Positions 18,385 to 27,605 of a stretch of DNA of 64,000 bases are shown here, one piece after another. The notes under the pieces were generated by a model. It ran no database searches. It was given only the letters and a program-made list of their open reading frames with translations, and was not told the origin of the DNA. Made by a program: the position numbers and the translations under genes. This DNA is from Saprospiraceae bacterium (GTDB lineage Bacteria > Bacteroidota > Bacteroidia > Chitinophagales > Saprospiraceae): NCBI GenBank assembly GCA_020627535.1, contig JAHDGU010000005.1, forward strand, positions 175,117 through 239,116, given 5' to 3'. The first letter of the stretch is position 1; each line of letters starts with the position of its first letter.

Positions 18385-19899
18385 ATGTCCAGATTCACCA
18401 CAGCAATCCTAGCACTTGTTGCTATTGCTTTCACCTCATGTGATACCACACAGAAAGCAACTACTCCTGAAGTTCCTCAATTGCCTCTCGATCAGAGATT
18501 GACAAGTGAGACGGTCACGAGAGCAGCTATCGAAAGTCATATCGCCTATCTCGCGTCTGATGAGATGGCGGGAAGAGATACACCCAGTGATGAGCTCAAT
18601 ATCGCTGCGCGATACCTCAGCACCAATCTGATGAGATATGGTGTCAAGCCAGTGCCAGGCAATGATGGTTACTTCCAGCGCGTACCGATGAATCAGACTG
18701 TGCCTGCTACTGAGGGTAAGATTACCATCGGGGATGAGGTACTAGAAATCAACAAAGACTTCGTGATGCTGCGAGGAGACAATATGGACATGACTGCTGA
18801 CATGGTCTTCGTCAATCGTGGTGCCGAAGAGGACTACGCAGACATTGAGGTCTCCGGCAAGATTGCAGTAGCCTTGTGCGGATTTGAAGGGCAAGAGAGT
18901 CCTCAACAGTGGTTTTTCGCTGCGAGGGACAAGAGAGCTATTGCCGAAGAAAAAGGAGCGGCGGCACTCGTCGAGGTGTATAATAATACCCAACTTCCTT
19001 TCAACTTTCTGATCCAATTTCTATCACAGCCTAGGACAAGTCTTGATGATGGCTCAGGAACCACTTTCCCTCATCTGTGGATGAGTACAAGCAATGAGAC
19101 TGCCGTCAAGGCTGTGCAAGAATCTACTCCTTCTGGTGGGATCATGCTAGCCGGATATGAGTCCAATGAGATCTTGACCTACAATGTCGTCGGTATGATC
19201 GAGGGCACGGATCCCGCACTCAAGGACGAGTACATCATATACTCCGCACATTATGACCACGTAGGCATCGGACGACCTGTAGAAGGTGATAGCATCTACA
19301 ATGGAGCTCGCGACAATGCTGTCGGATCCACCACAGTGCTCTTGGCTGCTGAGAATATCGCCAAGTATCCTACCAGAAGATCCGCGCTATTGATCTTCTT
19401 CACGGGAGAAGAAAAAGGTCTCTTGGGATCCAGCTACTACGCTGACAATCCTTTGATCCCTCTTGACAAAGTGATGTACTGCTTTAATTCAGACAATGCG
19501 GGCTACAATGATACCAGCAGAGCTTCTATCATCGGACTTACGCGGACCACAGCGCAGCCCATCATCGAGAAGGCATGTACGACATTCGGTCTAGATGCTA
19601 TGGAGGATGCTGCTCCTGAGCAAAATCTCTTTGACCGATCGGACAATGTCAACTTCGCTGCCAAGGGAGTACCTGCGCCAACTTATAGTCTTGGTTATAC
19701 GGGCTTTGATGATGCCATCAATAAGTACTATCATCAGCCAGCAGATGATCCTCAGTCTCTCGACTACAACTATCTCGAAAAGTTTTTCAAGTCATACATC
19801 TACAGTGCTCGCATGATTGCCAATCATGATACCAAGCTCTTTTGGGTAGAAGGTGACAAGTACTACGATGTAGGCAAGGAACTCTATGGAATGGACTAA
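18385..19899 (+). CDS. M28-family metallopeptidase lipoprotein
   Basis: 504 residues from ATG 18385; an upstream TTG adds four residues only. Lipoprotein signal with ATSC-like lipobox (VAIAFTSCD). A PA-like insert (about 150-250) is followed by the M28 zinc site: SAHYDHVGIG (His), YNGARDNAVGSTTVL (bridging Asp), FTGEEKGLLGS (catalytic and ligand Glu), NSDNAGYND (Asp) and YYHQPADDP (His). All ligands appear intact, so an active aminopeptidase at the outer membrane is likely. The 3' end overlaps the PLD gene by 14 bp, which suggests coupled translation. Confidence 0.9.
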   Translation: MSRFTTAILALVAIAFTSCDTTQKATTPEVPQLPLDQRLTSETVTRAAIESHIAYLASDEMAGRDTPSDELNIAARYLSTNLMRYGVKPVPGNDGYFQRVPMNQTVPATEGKITIGDEVLEINKDFVMLRGDNMDMTADMVFVNRGAEEDYADIEVSGKIAVALCGFEGQESPQQWFFAARDKRAIAEEKGAAALVEVYNNTQLPFNFLIQFLSQPRTSLDDGSGTTFPHLWMSTSNETAVKAVQESTPSGGIMLAGYESNEILTYNVVGMIEGTDPALKDEYIIYSAHYDHVGIGRPVEGDSIYNGARDNAVGSTTVLLAAENIAKYPTRRSALLIFFTGEEKGLLGSSYYADNPLIPLDKVMYCFNSDNAGYNDTSRASIIGLTRTTAQPIIEKACTTFGLDAMEDAAPEQNLFDRSDNVNFAAKGVPAPTYSLGYTGFDDAINKYYHQPADDPQSLDYNYLEKFFKSYIYSARMIANHDTKLFWVEGDKYYDVGKELYGMD

Positions 19900-21019
19900 G
19901 GTCTTTGCCACACTCTTCTCAGTGGCAATCCTTGTTGGCTGCTCTAAAGAGCAAGGGCCAGCCTTTGAGGTGCCATCGACTGAGGAGGAGTACCTTGAAC
20001 TCTACTTCAATAAGACGGAATCTGGTCTAGACAGACCATATTTCTTCAGGAACATTCTTTGCAGTTATATTGATTTTGCTACTCGTAGCATCGATATTGC
20101 CATGTTTACGGCTGAGGAAATGCAAATCTCAGAAGCTCTCAATCGGGCCAGAGATCGGGGCGTGAGGATACGATACATCACCAGTGGCGACAAACAGGCT
20201 AATACTGCTCTGCCAGTCCTTCATCAAGATATTCCTATTCACTACGGTGACCCGGGCTTCTCAATGCATCATAAGTTTATGATCATAGATCAACGCGTGG
20301 TGATCAATAGCTCTGCCAACAATGCGCAGTGGGATCTCACCCAGCAGGCCAATAATATGGTCATCGCTCAGAGCAAGGATTTGGCGGTGGCGTTTGTACA
20401 TGAATTTGAGCAGATGTGGGGTGGGCCAGAGGATTTACCAGCGGCAGACAAAGCAAAATTTGGATGGGAAAAAGAGAAGAGTCCTCGAAATCACTTTGAA
20501 ATTGCAGGAGTACCGGTAGAGATGTACTTCAATCCTCAGGACAGTGCCAATCGACGCCTGATCGATGCATTCGAGGCAGCTGAGCAGGAAGTGGCTTTCG
20601 CCCAAATGCTGTTTTTCGGTGGTGATCTCGGAGCTGCTTTACTAGGAGCGATGGAGCAGGATGTCAAGCTTTTTGGCGTACTCAAAGAGTATTATACGAG
20701 ATATGACTTGTCCGAATACTGGACAATCATGCCAGCTGGTGCTGAAGTAAGGATCGATACGCTCCCACGTGGCATCCATCATAAGTATGCCGTGATCGAT
20801 GCAGGAGATCCTGGCGCTATGGTGTTGACAGGCAGTTATAATTGGCACGCTGATTCCATTGCCATTGATGATAATCTCATGGTGATTCATGACTCTGCAG
20901 TAGCAGAGCGCTTTCGCGCAAATGTCCAGATGGAGTATGATCGAGCCATCTTACAGCCTGACTGGCAGGAGCGCCTTGTGAAGGTCCGTGAAAAACTCAG
21001 GAAACTCGGTAGGATCTAG
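19886..21019 (+). CDS. Phospholipase D-like lipoprotein
   Basis: 377 residues with a lipoprotein signal (LFSVAILVGCS). Two HKD-type motifs are visible: MHHKFMIIDQRVVINSSANN (about 131-150) and GIHHKYAVIDAGDPGAMVLTGSYNW (about 292-316), the two half-sites of the PLD fold. Both keep His and Lys. Family members hydrolyse phospholipids or nucleic acids; PLD lipoproteins with short length could also be nucleases. It overlaps the M28 peptidase gene. Two mini-hairpin copies lie inside: 20593-20607 and 20908-20923. Confidence 0.87.
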   Translation: MEWTKVFATLFSVAILVGCSKEQGPAFEVPSTEEEYLELYFNKTESGLDRPYFFRNILCSYIDFATRSIDIAMFTAEEMQISEALNRARDRGVRIRYITSGDKQANTALPVLHQDIPIHYGDPGFSMHHKFMIIDQRVVINSSANNAQWDLTQQANNMVIAQSKDLAVAFVHEFEQMWGGPEDLPAADKAKFGWEKEKSPRNHFEIAGVPVEMYFNPQDSANRRLIDAFEAAEQEVAFAQMLFFGGDLGAALLGAMEQDVKLFGVLKEYYTRYDLSEYWTIMPAGAEVRIDTLPRGIHHKYAVIDAGDPGAMVLTGSYNWHADSIAIDDNLMVIHDSAVAERFRANVQMEYDRAILQPDWQERLVKVREKLRKLGRI

Positions 21020-21100
21020 AGGGCGCTGAAAGTCTTAAGGCCAAAGCTGGCTGCTGAGGCAATGTTACCTTTGCAGTTCAATTATCGTGAAGCTCAGATT

Positions 21101-21769
21101 ATGAAGGAATTAGATGCGCTGAGAGACTTATTTAGCGTCCAACTGCAGGATATCAATGTTCTGTTTTTTCTGTTGCAGATGATCTTGACCAGCCTGCTCT
21201 GCCTTGTGATAGCCCAGGTCTACATCCGCTATGGACATTCCTTGTCCAATCGTCGGACCCTTTCTAGGAGTTTTGTACTGATAGGACTCACCACGATGAT
21301 TATCATTACGATTGTCAAGTCTTCTTTGGCATTGAGTCTAGGACTAGTAGGTGCGCTATCGATCGTGCGATTTCGGACGGCTATCAAGGAGCCTGAGGAG
21401 TTGGCTTATTTCTTCATGGTCATCGCCATCGGATTGGGTGTGGGAGCTGGTCAGATGCTTGTGACGCTGATTGGTGCTGCAGGACTTTGTCTGCTGATCA
21501 TCCTAGCACATCGCAACAAGGCACAAGACATCTCTCAGAATCTCATCATCAGCCTTGAAGGCGATCAGCAGGATGCTCTTGGCAAGATTACGAGCATCTT
21601 GGAGAGTTCATCCTCACAACTCGAACTCCGTCGAGTGGAAGAAGCTCCAGAGCGTACGGAGATTGTCTACAGTGTGGGTTTCAGATCCTTAGATCAGTTG
21701 GTAGAAGCCAAGTCCAAACTCCGTGAAGCTTATCCCGGGCTTTCTTTCAGTTTTCTCGAGATGATCTAA
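21101..21769 (+). CDS. DUF4956 membrane protein
   Basis: 222 residues from ATG 21101, preferred over ATG 21062 because it follows a pattern typical of the family (short acidic N-terminus then membrane segment); the longer form cannot be excluded. Four hydrophobic segments lie at about 18-40, 60-78, 82-98 and 110-140, with the conserved SLGLVGALSIVRFRTAIKEPEELAYFF between them. The C-terminus is a soluble ferredoxin-like domain. DUF4956 proteins are repeatedly encoded with VTC-domain polyphosphate polymerases and CotH proteins, exactly the next two genes here. Its role is unknown; a transporter or channel is possible. Confidence 0.85.
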   Translation: MKELDALRDLFSVQLQDINVLFFLLQMILTSLLCLVIAQVYIRYGHSLSNRRTLSRSFVLIGLTTMIIITIVKSSLALSLGLVGALSIVRFRTAIKEPEELAYFFMVIAIGLGVGAGQMLVTLIGAAGLCLLIILAHRNKAQDISQNLIISLEGDQQDALGKITSILESSSSQLELRRVEEAPERTEIVYSVGFRSLDQLVEAKSKLREAYPGLSFSFLEMI

Positions 21770-21770
21770 G

Positions 21771-24700
21771 ATGCTGATCAAAAAAGATCAAGGTCGTAGT
21801 TCTTGGAAGCAGATTTTATGGCTTCTGATCTTCGGAGTTTCTCTGGTGCTGATCAGCATTTTGGCGAAAGCCATCCCAATCTCCCAAAAGTCCAATGCTG
21901 CTCCCAAAATCTACCTCACTGAAGATAATAGGCATGAGATCTACGAGCAAAAGGACTTGCTCTCTCTGATCAATAACCATGACGGCACGCTGCTCCTTGC
22001 TGTCAATGATGAGTCTTCTGCCAATCTCAACTCGAGCCTGAGAGAGAAGCTTAAAAATCTGGGAGCGGAGGAGCTGAGTCAGCTGGGCTGGCGACAGTCA
22101 TACGTGGGACAGGTTCAGGCTGGTAAGTTTGTCACGGAGTCAAGATCATCCGATCAAGCGCAGACGCTGAAGTTTCAGGACTACGAGATAGAGAGTGCAG
22201 GCTTTGACCATGGTAAATATGCTAGGATATCTGATCAGAACCGACGGATAGATATGGGCGAGAGAGGCCTCAATGTCGCCGTACTCACACCAGATGATCA
22301 GCTGCTAGCAGTCTACAGTTTTGATCTATTCGGTAGTGCCAAGCCTAAGCCTAAGATCCGCCTCTTCAATGTGAAATTTGACGAGATCCCTACGCTCAAG
22401 TTGCGAATAAACCAAGCAGCCTATGAAAAGCTCAGGAGAAAAAGAGATGAAGCTGTCAAGAAAGGAGTACTGCTCACAGAAGAGGATGATCTCGTGTCCG
22501 CGACTTTCAGTGATGGAAAATCTGATAGGAAATGTGATATAAGACTCAAGGGAGACTGGACAGATCATCTTGTCGGTGATCAGTGGTCTTTTCGGGTCAA
22601 TCTAGAATCTGATGAGTCTTGGAATGGCATGCAAAAATTTTCATTGCACCATCCCAAGGCAAGGAACTATCTCGGGGAGTGGCTATATCACCAAGCTTTG
22701 GCCAAGGAAGATATTCTGCATCTCAAATACGATTTTGTGCAGCTTCATCTCGAGATTGATCGCGGAGTCACGAGAGAGGATAAGTACTTGGGTCTCTATG
22801 CAGCGGAAGAGTTCTTTACCAAAAATCTGATTGAGAGAAATCAGAGAAGAGAAGGCATTTTGCTCAAGCTGGACGAAGACCCTATTTGGCGAAATCGGGC
22901 GGAGTTTGTCGGTCAAGGATTGCCATGGGGAGATCTAGAAGCCTCAGAAGTATTTCGGCAGGACGACCTCCCGATCCTTCCATTTGGAGGAGGTGCAGTG
23001 AGAAAGGATAGCAATCTGCTGAGACAGTTTCAATCCGCGAGTGCATTGTTTCAGTCTTACCTAGATGGCGAGCTGAGCATCAGCGAGGTGTTTGATGTGG
23101 AGAAGCTGGCAACTGCTAATGTCATTACCAATCTTCTTGGCGCGGATCACGCTCTGATATCCCATAACTATCGCATGTATTACAATCCGATCAATGGCAA
23201 GCTAGAACCGGTGGGATTTGATGGCGATAGTGGTAGGGAAAACTACTATCCGCATCAGTACATGCACGCCGTCGACGATACAGCCTATGTGGCAGCCTAT
23301 GTGCGCGCCATCGAGCGTCTGACCACTGATGATGCCATCTGGCAGCTCAAGCACACCAAAGGACTGGAAGATCGGAAGCTCTTTATGGAGTCAGCTCTTC
23401 CAGAGTTTCGCTGGGATCCCAGCTTCATCGATTTCAATCGCAAGGTCCTGCAAGAGCTCATACAACCCAAGCAAGCGATCTCGGCATTTGTCGAGTCCTA
23501 CGATGCCAATAGTATCACGCTCAGTGTTGACAACCACGGCCGATTGCCCATCCACGTTTTGAGTCTGCAGACGGATGAAGGTAGAGATATTGCAGGGCTG
23601 AAGACATCCGTACTATTAGCTCCACGAGAGAGACAGACACTTCGATTTGCATTTGCAGAGAACTTCGAGCGGCTCTTCGTCTCCAAAAAAGGGAAAGTTG
23701 ATTTTGATCTGAGCAAGGATATCGAGAAGATCCGTTTGCAATTTTCGACGGTCGGTGCTAGTTCTCCTAGTATCAGCAAGATATTTTCTTGGAGTGGTGA
23801 GGGTGAAAGTGTCCTTGAGTCATCCGCCTTCTTACGCATGGAGTCGAGTGTCGATAAGTTTGATTTTCTCCATGTTGATGAAAAGACCAAGCAGATTATT
23901 TGCCACTCAGGCACGCACCAGATCGAAGAGCCGATGATCATACCAGCCGGTTACAGCTTTGTGGTCGGTCCAGGGACCAAGTTTGAGATGGTGAAGCACG
24001 GCAGTCGGATCATCAGTTACAGCCCACTGCAGTGGCAAGGCACAGCGGAGAATCCGATCACGGTGTATGCTACTACGCGGGATGGTAGAGGCATCATGGT
24101 GATGAATGCAGAGTCTAGAAGTAGATTGGAGCACTGTAGATTTCTCAATCTCAGAAACTTGACATCGGCCTACTGGTCGGTCAGCGGTGCTGTGAACTTC
24201 TATGAGTCCGACGTAGATCTGAGCTACTGCACATTTGAGCGCAATCGATGTGAGGATGCTCTCAATATCATAAGGTCAGATTTTGATATGCAAGATTGTA
24301 TTTTCAGCGAGATTCAGTCTGATGCCTTCGATGGTGATTTTGTGACTGGTGAGATCCGCGACTGCCAGTTTTTGGATATCGGAAATGATGCTATAGATGT
24401 TTCTGGGAGTGATATAGACGTCAAGCGTGTCAACATACTTCGTGCAGGAGACAAAGGTCTCAGTGCAGGAGAGGATAGTAAGATGCGCGTTGATAGTGTG
24501 CGTGTCAGTCAGAGTGAAATCGGCGTGGCAAGCAAGGATATGAGCTATGTGGAACTACGTGAAATGAAGATCCATCAATGTGCTCTTGGTTTTACGGCCT
24601 TCCAAAAGAAGCCAGAGTATGGACCCGCAAGCATCACGGCCGTTGATGTGGAGTTGCGTGATGTAGTGACGATCCACTTGATCGAAGAACAATCGCGCCT

Positions 24701-24788
24701 TAGGCTCAATGGAGAGCTTGCCACCACGGAAAGCCGTGTCAAGGATCAGATGTATGGTGTCATCTACGGTAAGAAATCGGAGCGATGA
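21771..24788 (+). CDS. CotH kinase-like protein with right-handed beta-helix
   Basis: 1005 residues. One N-terminal membrane anchor (about 15-35). The CotH domain spans about 200-530 (LRINQAAYEKLRRKRDEA, CDIRLKGDWTDHL, FRVNLESDESWNGMQKFSLHHPKARNYLGEWLYHQAL, EPVGFDGDSGREN). CotH proteins are atypical kinases that phosphorylate proteins. The C-terminal third (about 700-960) has short repeated strands such as LEHCRFLNL, LSYCTFERNRCEDALNI, MQDCIFSEIQSDAFDGDF and IRDCQFLDIGNDAIDVSGSD, which form a parallel beta-helix. It starts one base after the DUF4956 stop and overlaps the VTC gene by ATGA. A mini-hairpin copy lies at 21859-21872. Confidence 0.87.
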   Translation: MLIKKDQGRSSWKQILWLLIFGVSLVLISILAKAIPISQKSNAAPKIYLTEDNRHEIYEQKDLLSLINNHDGTLLLAVNDESSANLNSSLREKLKNLGAEELSQLGWRQSYVGQVQAGKFVTESRSSDQAQTLKFQDYEIESAGFDHGKYARISDQNRRIDMGERGLNVAVLTPDDQLLAVYSFDLFGSAKPKPKIRLFNVKFDEIPTLKLRINQAAYEKLRRKRDEAVKKGVLLTEEDDLVSATFSDGKSDRKCDIRLKGDWTDHLVGDQWSFRVNLESDESWNGMQKFSLHHPKARNYLGEWLYHQALAKEDILHLKYDFVQLHLEIDRGVTREDKYLGLYAAEEFFTKNLIERNQRREGILLKLDEDPIWRNRAEFVGQGLPWGDLEASEVFRQDDLPILPFGGGAVRKDSNLLRQFQSASALFQSYLDGELSISEVFDVEKLATANVITNLLGADHALISHNYRMYYNPINGKLEPVGFDGDSGRENYYPHQYMHAVDDTAYVAAYVRAIERLTTDDAIWQLKHTKGLEDRKLFMESALPEFRWDPSFIDFNRKVLQELIQPKQAISAFVESYDANSITLSVDNHGRLPIHVLSLQTDEGRDIAGLKTSVLLAPRERQTLRFAFAENFERLFVSKKGKVDFDLSKDIEKIRLQFSTVGASSPSISKIFSWSGEGESVLESSAFLRMESSVDKFDFLHVDEKTKQIICHSGTHQIEEPMIIPAGYSFVVGPGTKFEMVKHGSRIISYSPLQWQGTAENPITVYATTRDGRGIMVMNAESRSRLEHCRFLNLRNLTSAYWSVSGAVNFYESDVDLSYCTFERNRCEDALNIIRSDFDMQDCIFSEIQSDAFDGDFVTGEIRDCQFLDIGNDAIDVSGSDIDVKRVNILRAGDKGLSAGEDSKMRVDSVRVSQSEIGVASKDMSYVELREMKIHQCALGFTAFQKKPEYGPASITAVDVELRDVVTIHLIEEQSRLRLNGELATTESRVKDQMYGVIYGKKSER

Positions 24789-25471
24789 GGGAGGACTTAC
24801 TCAAGTCTAGACGCTATGAGCGAAAGTATGTCATGGACGAAAAGTACCTCAATCAACTGCGTCACATGCTCAAGCTTCATCCCGCATTCTTCAGAGAGCT
24901 GTATGTGGATCGCCAGGTGAATAATATCTACTATGATACCCAAATGTTCCAAGGGTATGACGAAAACGTCCAGGGTGTCGCAGATCGCGTCAAGACGCGC
25001 ATACGATGGTACGGAAACTCAAAGGCTCATCTCGCCGCCCCAGTACTAGAATATAAGATCAAGCGAGGCCTGGCGGGAATGAAAGACTCTTTCGCTCTTG
25101 GGAGCACATATCTTGGGTCATTGCTGGACTCTGCGACCTTGATCAAGCATTTTCGCGAAAGCGGTGTGCCGGATCGCGTGATTGAAGATTTTCACCATCG
25201 TCGTCCTACTCTGATCAACTCATACCAGAGAAGCTACCTAGAGTCCGCGGACAGAAGCTATCGACTGACCATAGATCGTGAGCTTCTTTACTATCCTGTA
25301 TCACGCAGCGGTATGGATACTAGCAGAGTCAGCAGAGACCCAAGCATCATCCTTGAGATCAAGTATCAGCCAGAAGATGATCGACTAGTGAGTGAGATTC
25401 CATTGCGCTGGCCTATGCGGATGAGTAAAAGCTCCAAGTATGTGAGAGGAGTGGAGTTGACCACCATTTGA
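24785..25471 (+). CDS. VTC-domain protein, putative polyphosphate polymerase
   Basis: 228 residues. The N-terminal RRYERKYVMDEKYLNQLRHML, then VNNIYYDTQMFQGYDENVQGVADRVKTRIRWYG and VLEYKIKRG follow the VTC tunnel-fold pattern of alternating basic residues that bind polyphosphate and nucleotide. The C-terminal ILEIKYQP and SSKYVRGVE complete it. Yeast Vtc4 uses this fold to make polyphosphate from ATP. Coupled by ATGA to the CotH gene, it ends the DUF4956-CotH-VTC operon. Confidence 0.87.
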   Translation: MREDLLKSRRYERKYVMDEKYLNQLRHMLKLHPAFFRELYVDRQVNNIYYDTQMFQGYDENVQGVADRVKTRIRWYGNSKAHLAAPVLEYKIKRGLAGMKDSFALGSTYLGSLLDSATLIKHFRESGVPDRVIEDFHHRRPTLINSYQRSYLESADRSYRLTIDRELLYYPVSRSGMDTSRVSRDPSIILEIKYQPEDDRLVSEIPLRWPMRMSKSSKYVRGVELTTI

Positions 25472-25494
25472 TGTGCTCCTAGGAGGAGATTGAT

Positions 25495-25944
25495 TTATTC
25501 TTCAGGGATCTTTGGAAACTTATCCCTGACAAGATTGAGCATGATGCCGTGCTCCAGATACGCCTTCAAGCCGTCTAGCACCGTAGTAAATCCTCCAGTG
25601 TTGTCATTGATCGCCTTGATGAGCTCTGCACCTTTTTGGCGAAAGCCGTAGTTCTTGATCTGGACCAGAGACGTAGACCTTGACAGGGCTGTAAAATGAA
25701 AATCTACCTGGACTGGTGGATCGTCCCAAGTGATGGAGATTTTTTTATCAGCTATGATTTCTTGAACATGAATGTCTGCTTGAGCTCCATACATGTCCCA
25801 ATACCATCTGACTGAATTGCCTTGGACTAGCTTGCCACTCGAGCGATCAAACCAGAACTTGGTCGTTACTTCAGGATCTATAAAGGCCTGGAAGACTTCG
25901 CTTACATTCCTCCTGACCATCATCTGACATTCTACCATCTCCAA
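25495..25944 (-). CDS. SRPBCC (AHSA1-like) domain protein
   Basis: 149 residues. The pattern VRRNVSEVFQAFIDPEVTTKFWFDRSSGKL...VRWYWDMYGAQADIHVQEI...ISITWDD..VDFHFTALSRSTSLVQIKNYGFRQKGAELIKAINDNTGGFTTVLDGLKAYLEHG is the START/Bet v1-like fold of the AHSA1 family. The conserved 'T-x-F-W-F' and GGF/GGW near the C-terminal helix are present. Such proteins bind lipids or act as chaperone partners; the ligand is unknown. A GAAA-loop mini-hairpin copy lies at 25634-25647, read as FRQKG. Confidence 0.83.
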   Translation of the reverse strand: MEMVECQMMVRRNVSEVFQAFIDPEVTTKFWFDRSSGKLVQGNSVRWYWDMYGAQADIHVQEIIADKKISITWDDPPVQVDFHFTALSRSTSLVQIKNYGFRQKGAELIKAINDNTGGFTTVLDGLKAYLEHGIMLNLVRDKFPKIPEE

Positions 25945-26022
25945 AGTTTATGTACACCAACAAAAGATGTCATAGATACTCTAAAAACCATGCCTCTAGA
26001 GGACAAGCTGACCTCAGAGCTA

Positions 26023-27582
26023 CTAGAGCACCTGCAAGAGCTGGGTGCGGTGTGTGGAATCCGCACGGAGGCGGTAGTAGTAGTTTCCAGCAGGCAGTCT
26101 ATGGCAATTGTACGATATAGTGTGCTTGCCAGCCTCATATCGCTGCGATACCACGGTACTGATCTGCTTACCTACAGCATCAAAAATCCGCAGATCTACA
26201 TCTGCTCCATGAGCCAACTCTAGATCAAACCATGCGATCCCTCTCACAGGATTGGGTCTCACAGATATCTCCATCCAACTCGGATCTTCAGTGGGATTAT
26301 CAGTGCTGACACTGATACAGGCCTGGTCAAGAATCGGCAATTTCACATAGTCCTGATGCAAGATCTCCCTTACTTCTTCATTTGGAACCCCAAACCAGTC
26401 CTCTAGGACTGATCCATAAATATCTCGGAAGTCATACTGGATAGCCACACCTTCTTGAGGCTCTATCGCTTCTGGGATCTCAGGATTGTGACCGAGAATC
26501 TCAGGATCTACACAGTTGCCAAAAACCATGAGCGGTGCTGCCGTACCATGATCGGTACCGAAACTAAAGTTTTGTGCAATCTGTCGACCAAATTCGCTAA
26601 AGGTCAATCCTAAGACGCGCTCCCCGAAGCCTTGCATCTGGATGTCTTCCTGAAAACTGAATATTGCACTGCTCAATGATTGAAGCAGCTGTGCATGAAT
26701 CCCAGCGGTTGCTTCACCATTCACCACTTGACCGGCATGCGTATCAAATCCACCGATACTGACCACATAGATTCTGGTGCCAAGGCCTCCAGAAATGAGT
26801 TGAGCCACCGTCTTAAGAGCTTGAGCCAGCTGATTGTCACCGGCATAGTTTGCTTCGTTGCTTCCTGTGTCGGCTGCCGCTCTGATTTGCTCAGAGTATT
26901 GATTGGTTTGCTTGATCGCATTGCGCAAAAAAGCTAACTCCCAGCCATATGGTGTATCGGGCAGCGTGCCTTCTTCACCTTCGGAGATCGGATTGAGATT
27001 GTTGACATCTTGGATGGCCATGGAGAAGTTTCCTGATAGACCCTGACAAGTCTCAGTGACGAGATTGCCAATCGTGATGGCAAATGGATCTGGACACTCT
27101 TCATTGGGATATCCTTCTGGGAAATCTGCATAGCGATTTTGCAAGTATCTTCCGAGCCATCCAGTGGTCCACACTTCTTGTGCAGGAGAAGCGCTCGTCC
27201 AGATATCGGTAGAGCGGAAGTGAGATCGATTTTGGTCTGGATAGGCCACAGATTGTACCAACTTGAGGAGGCCTTGATCGTAAAGCTCCTTCATGCCAGA
27301 CATGCTTGGATGCATAGCAAGGTCATTATCAAGTTCTAGCACGGACGAGTCCGGGATGATGATATCTTGTCGCAGATTCTGAAGACGCGCATATTGATCC
27401 ATAGGGATCAATGTGTTGAGTCCATCATTGCCACCATTGAGCTGAATGAGTACGAGGATACGATCTGTATCGTCATCTACAGAGCTAAATAGTCTGCTCT
27501 TTGCTATGGCATCGATGGATAGTCCATTCACAAGTATAGGAGCGCTGAGGCCACTGACGCGTATGAAGTCTCTTCTTTTCAT
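26023..27582 (-). CDS. DUF1501 protein with T9SS sorting domain (copy 1)
   Basis: 519 residues. A twin-Arg-like start (MKRRDFIRVSG) leads a short signal region. The family hallmark ILVLIQLNGGNDGLNTLIPM lies at about 43-62. Later VVSIGGFDTHAG and TFSEFGRQIAQN...GTDHGTAAPLMVFG are the conserved alkaline-phosphatase-superfamily-like segments. The last 75 residues (VRPNPVRG...LPAGNYYYRLR) are a type IX secretion tail. It lies 23 bp after the DUF1800 gene; these two families are commonly encoded together, and their joint function is not known. Confidence 0.88.
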   Translation of the reverse strand: MKRRDFIRVSGLSAPILVNGLSIDAIAKSRLFSSVDDDTDRILVLIQLNGGNDGLNTLIPMDQYARLQNLRQDIIIPDSSVLELDNDLAMHPSMSGMKELYDQGLLKLVQSVAYPDQNRSHFRSTDIWTSASPAQEVWTTGWLGRYLQNRYADFPEGYPNEECPDPFAITIGNLVTETCQGLSGNFSMAIQDVNNLNPISEGEEGTLPDTPYGWELAFLRNAIKQTNQYSEQIRAAADTGSNEANYAGDNQLAQALKTVAQLISGGLGTRIYVVSIGGFDTHAGQVVNGEATAGIHAQLLQSLSSAIFSFQEDIQMQGFGERVLGLTFSEFGRQIAQNFSFGTDHGTAAPLMVFGNCVDPEILGHNPEIPEAIEPQEGVAIQYDFRDIYGSVLEDWFGVPNEEVREILHQDYVKLPILDQACISVSTDNPTEDPSWMEISVRPNPVRGIAWFDLELAHGADVDLRIFDAVGKQISTVVSQRYEAGKHTISYNCHRLPAGNYYYRLRADSTHRTQLLQVL

Positions 27583-27605
27583 TTCTCTGATTTTTGGTAG
27601 TGGGT

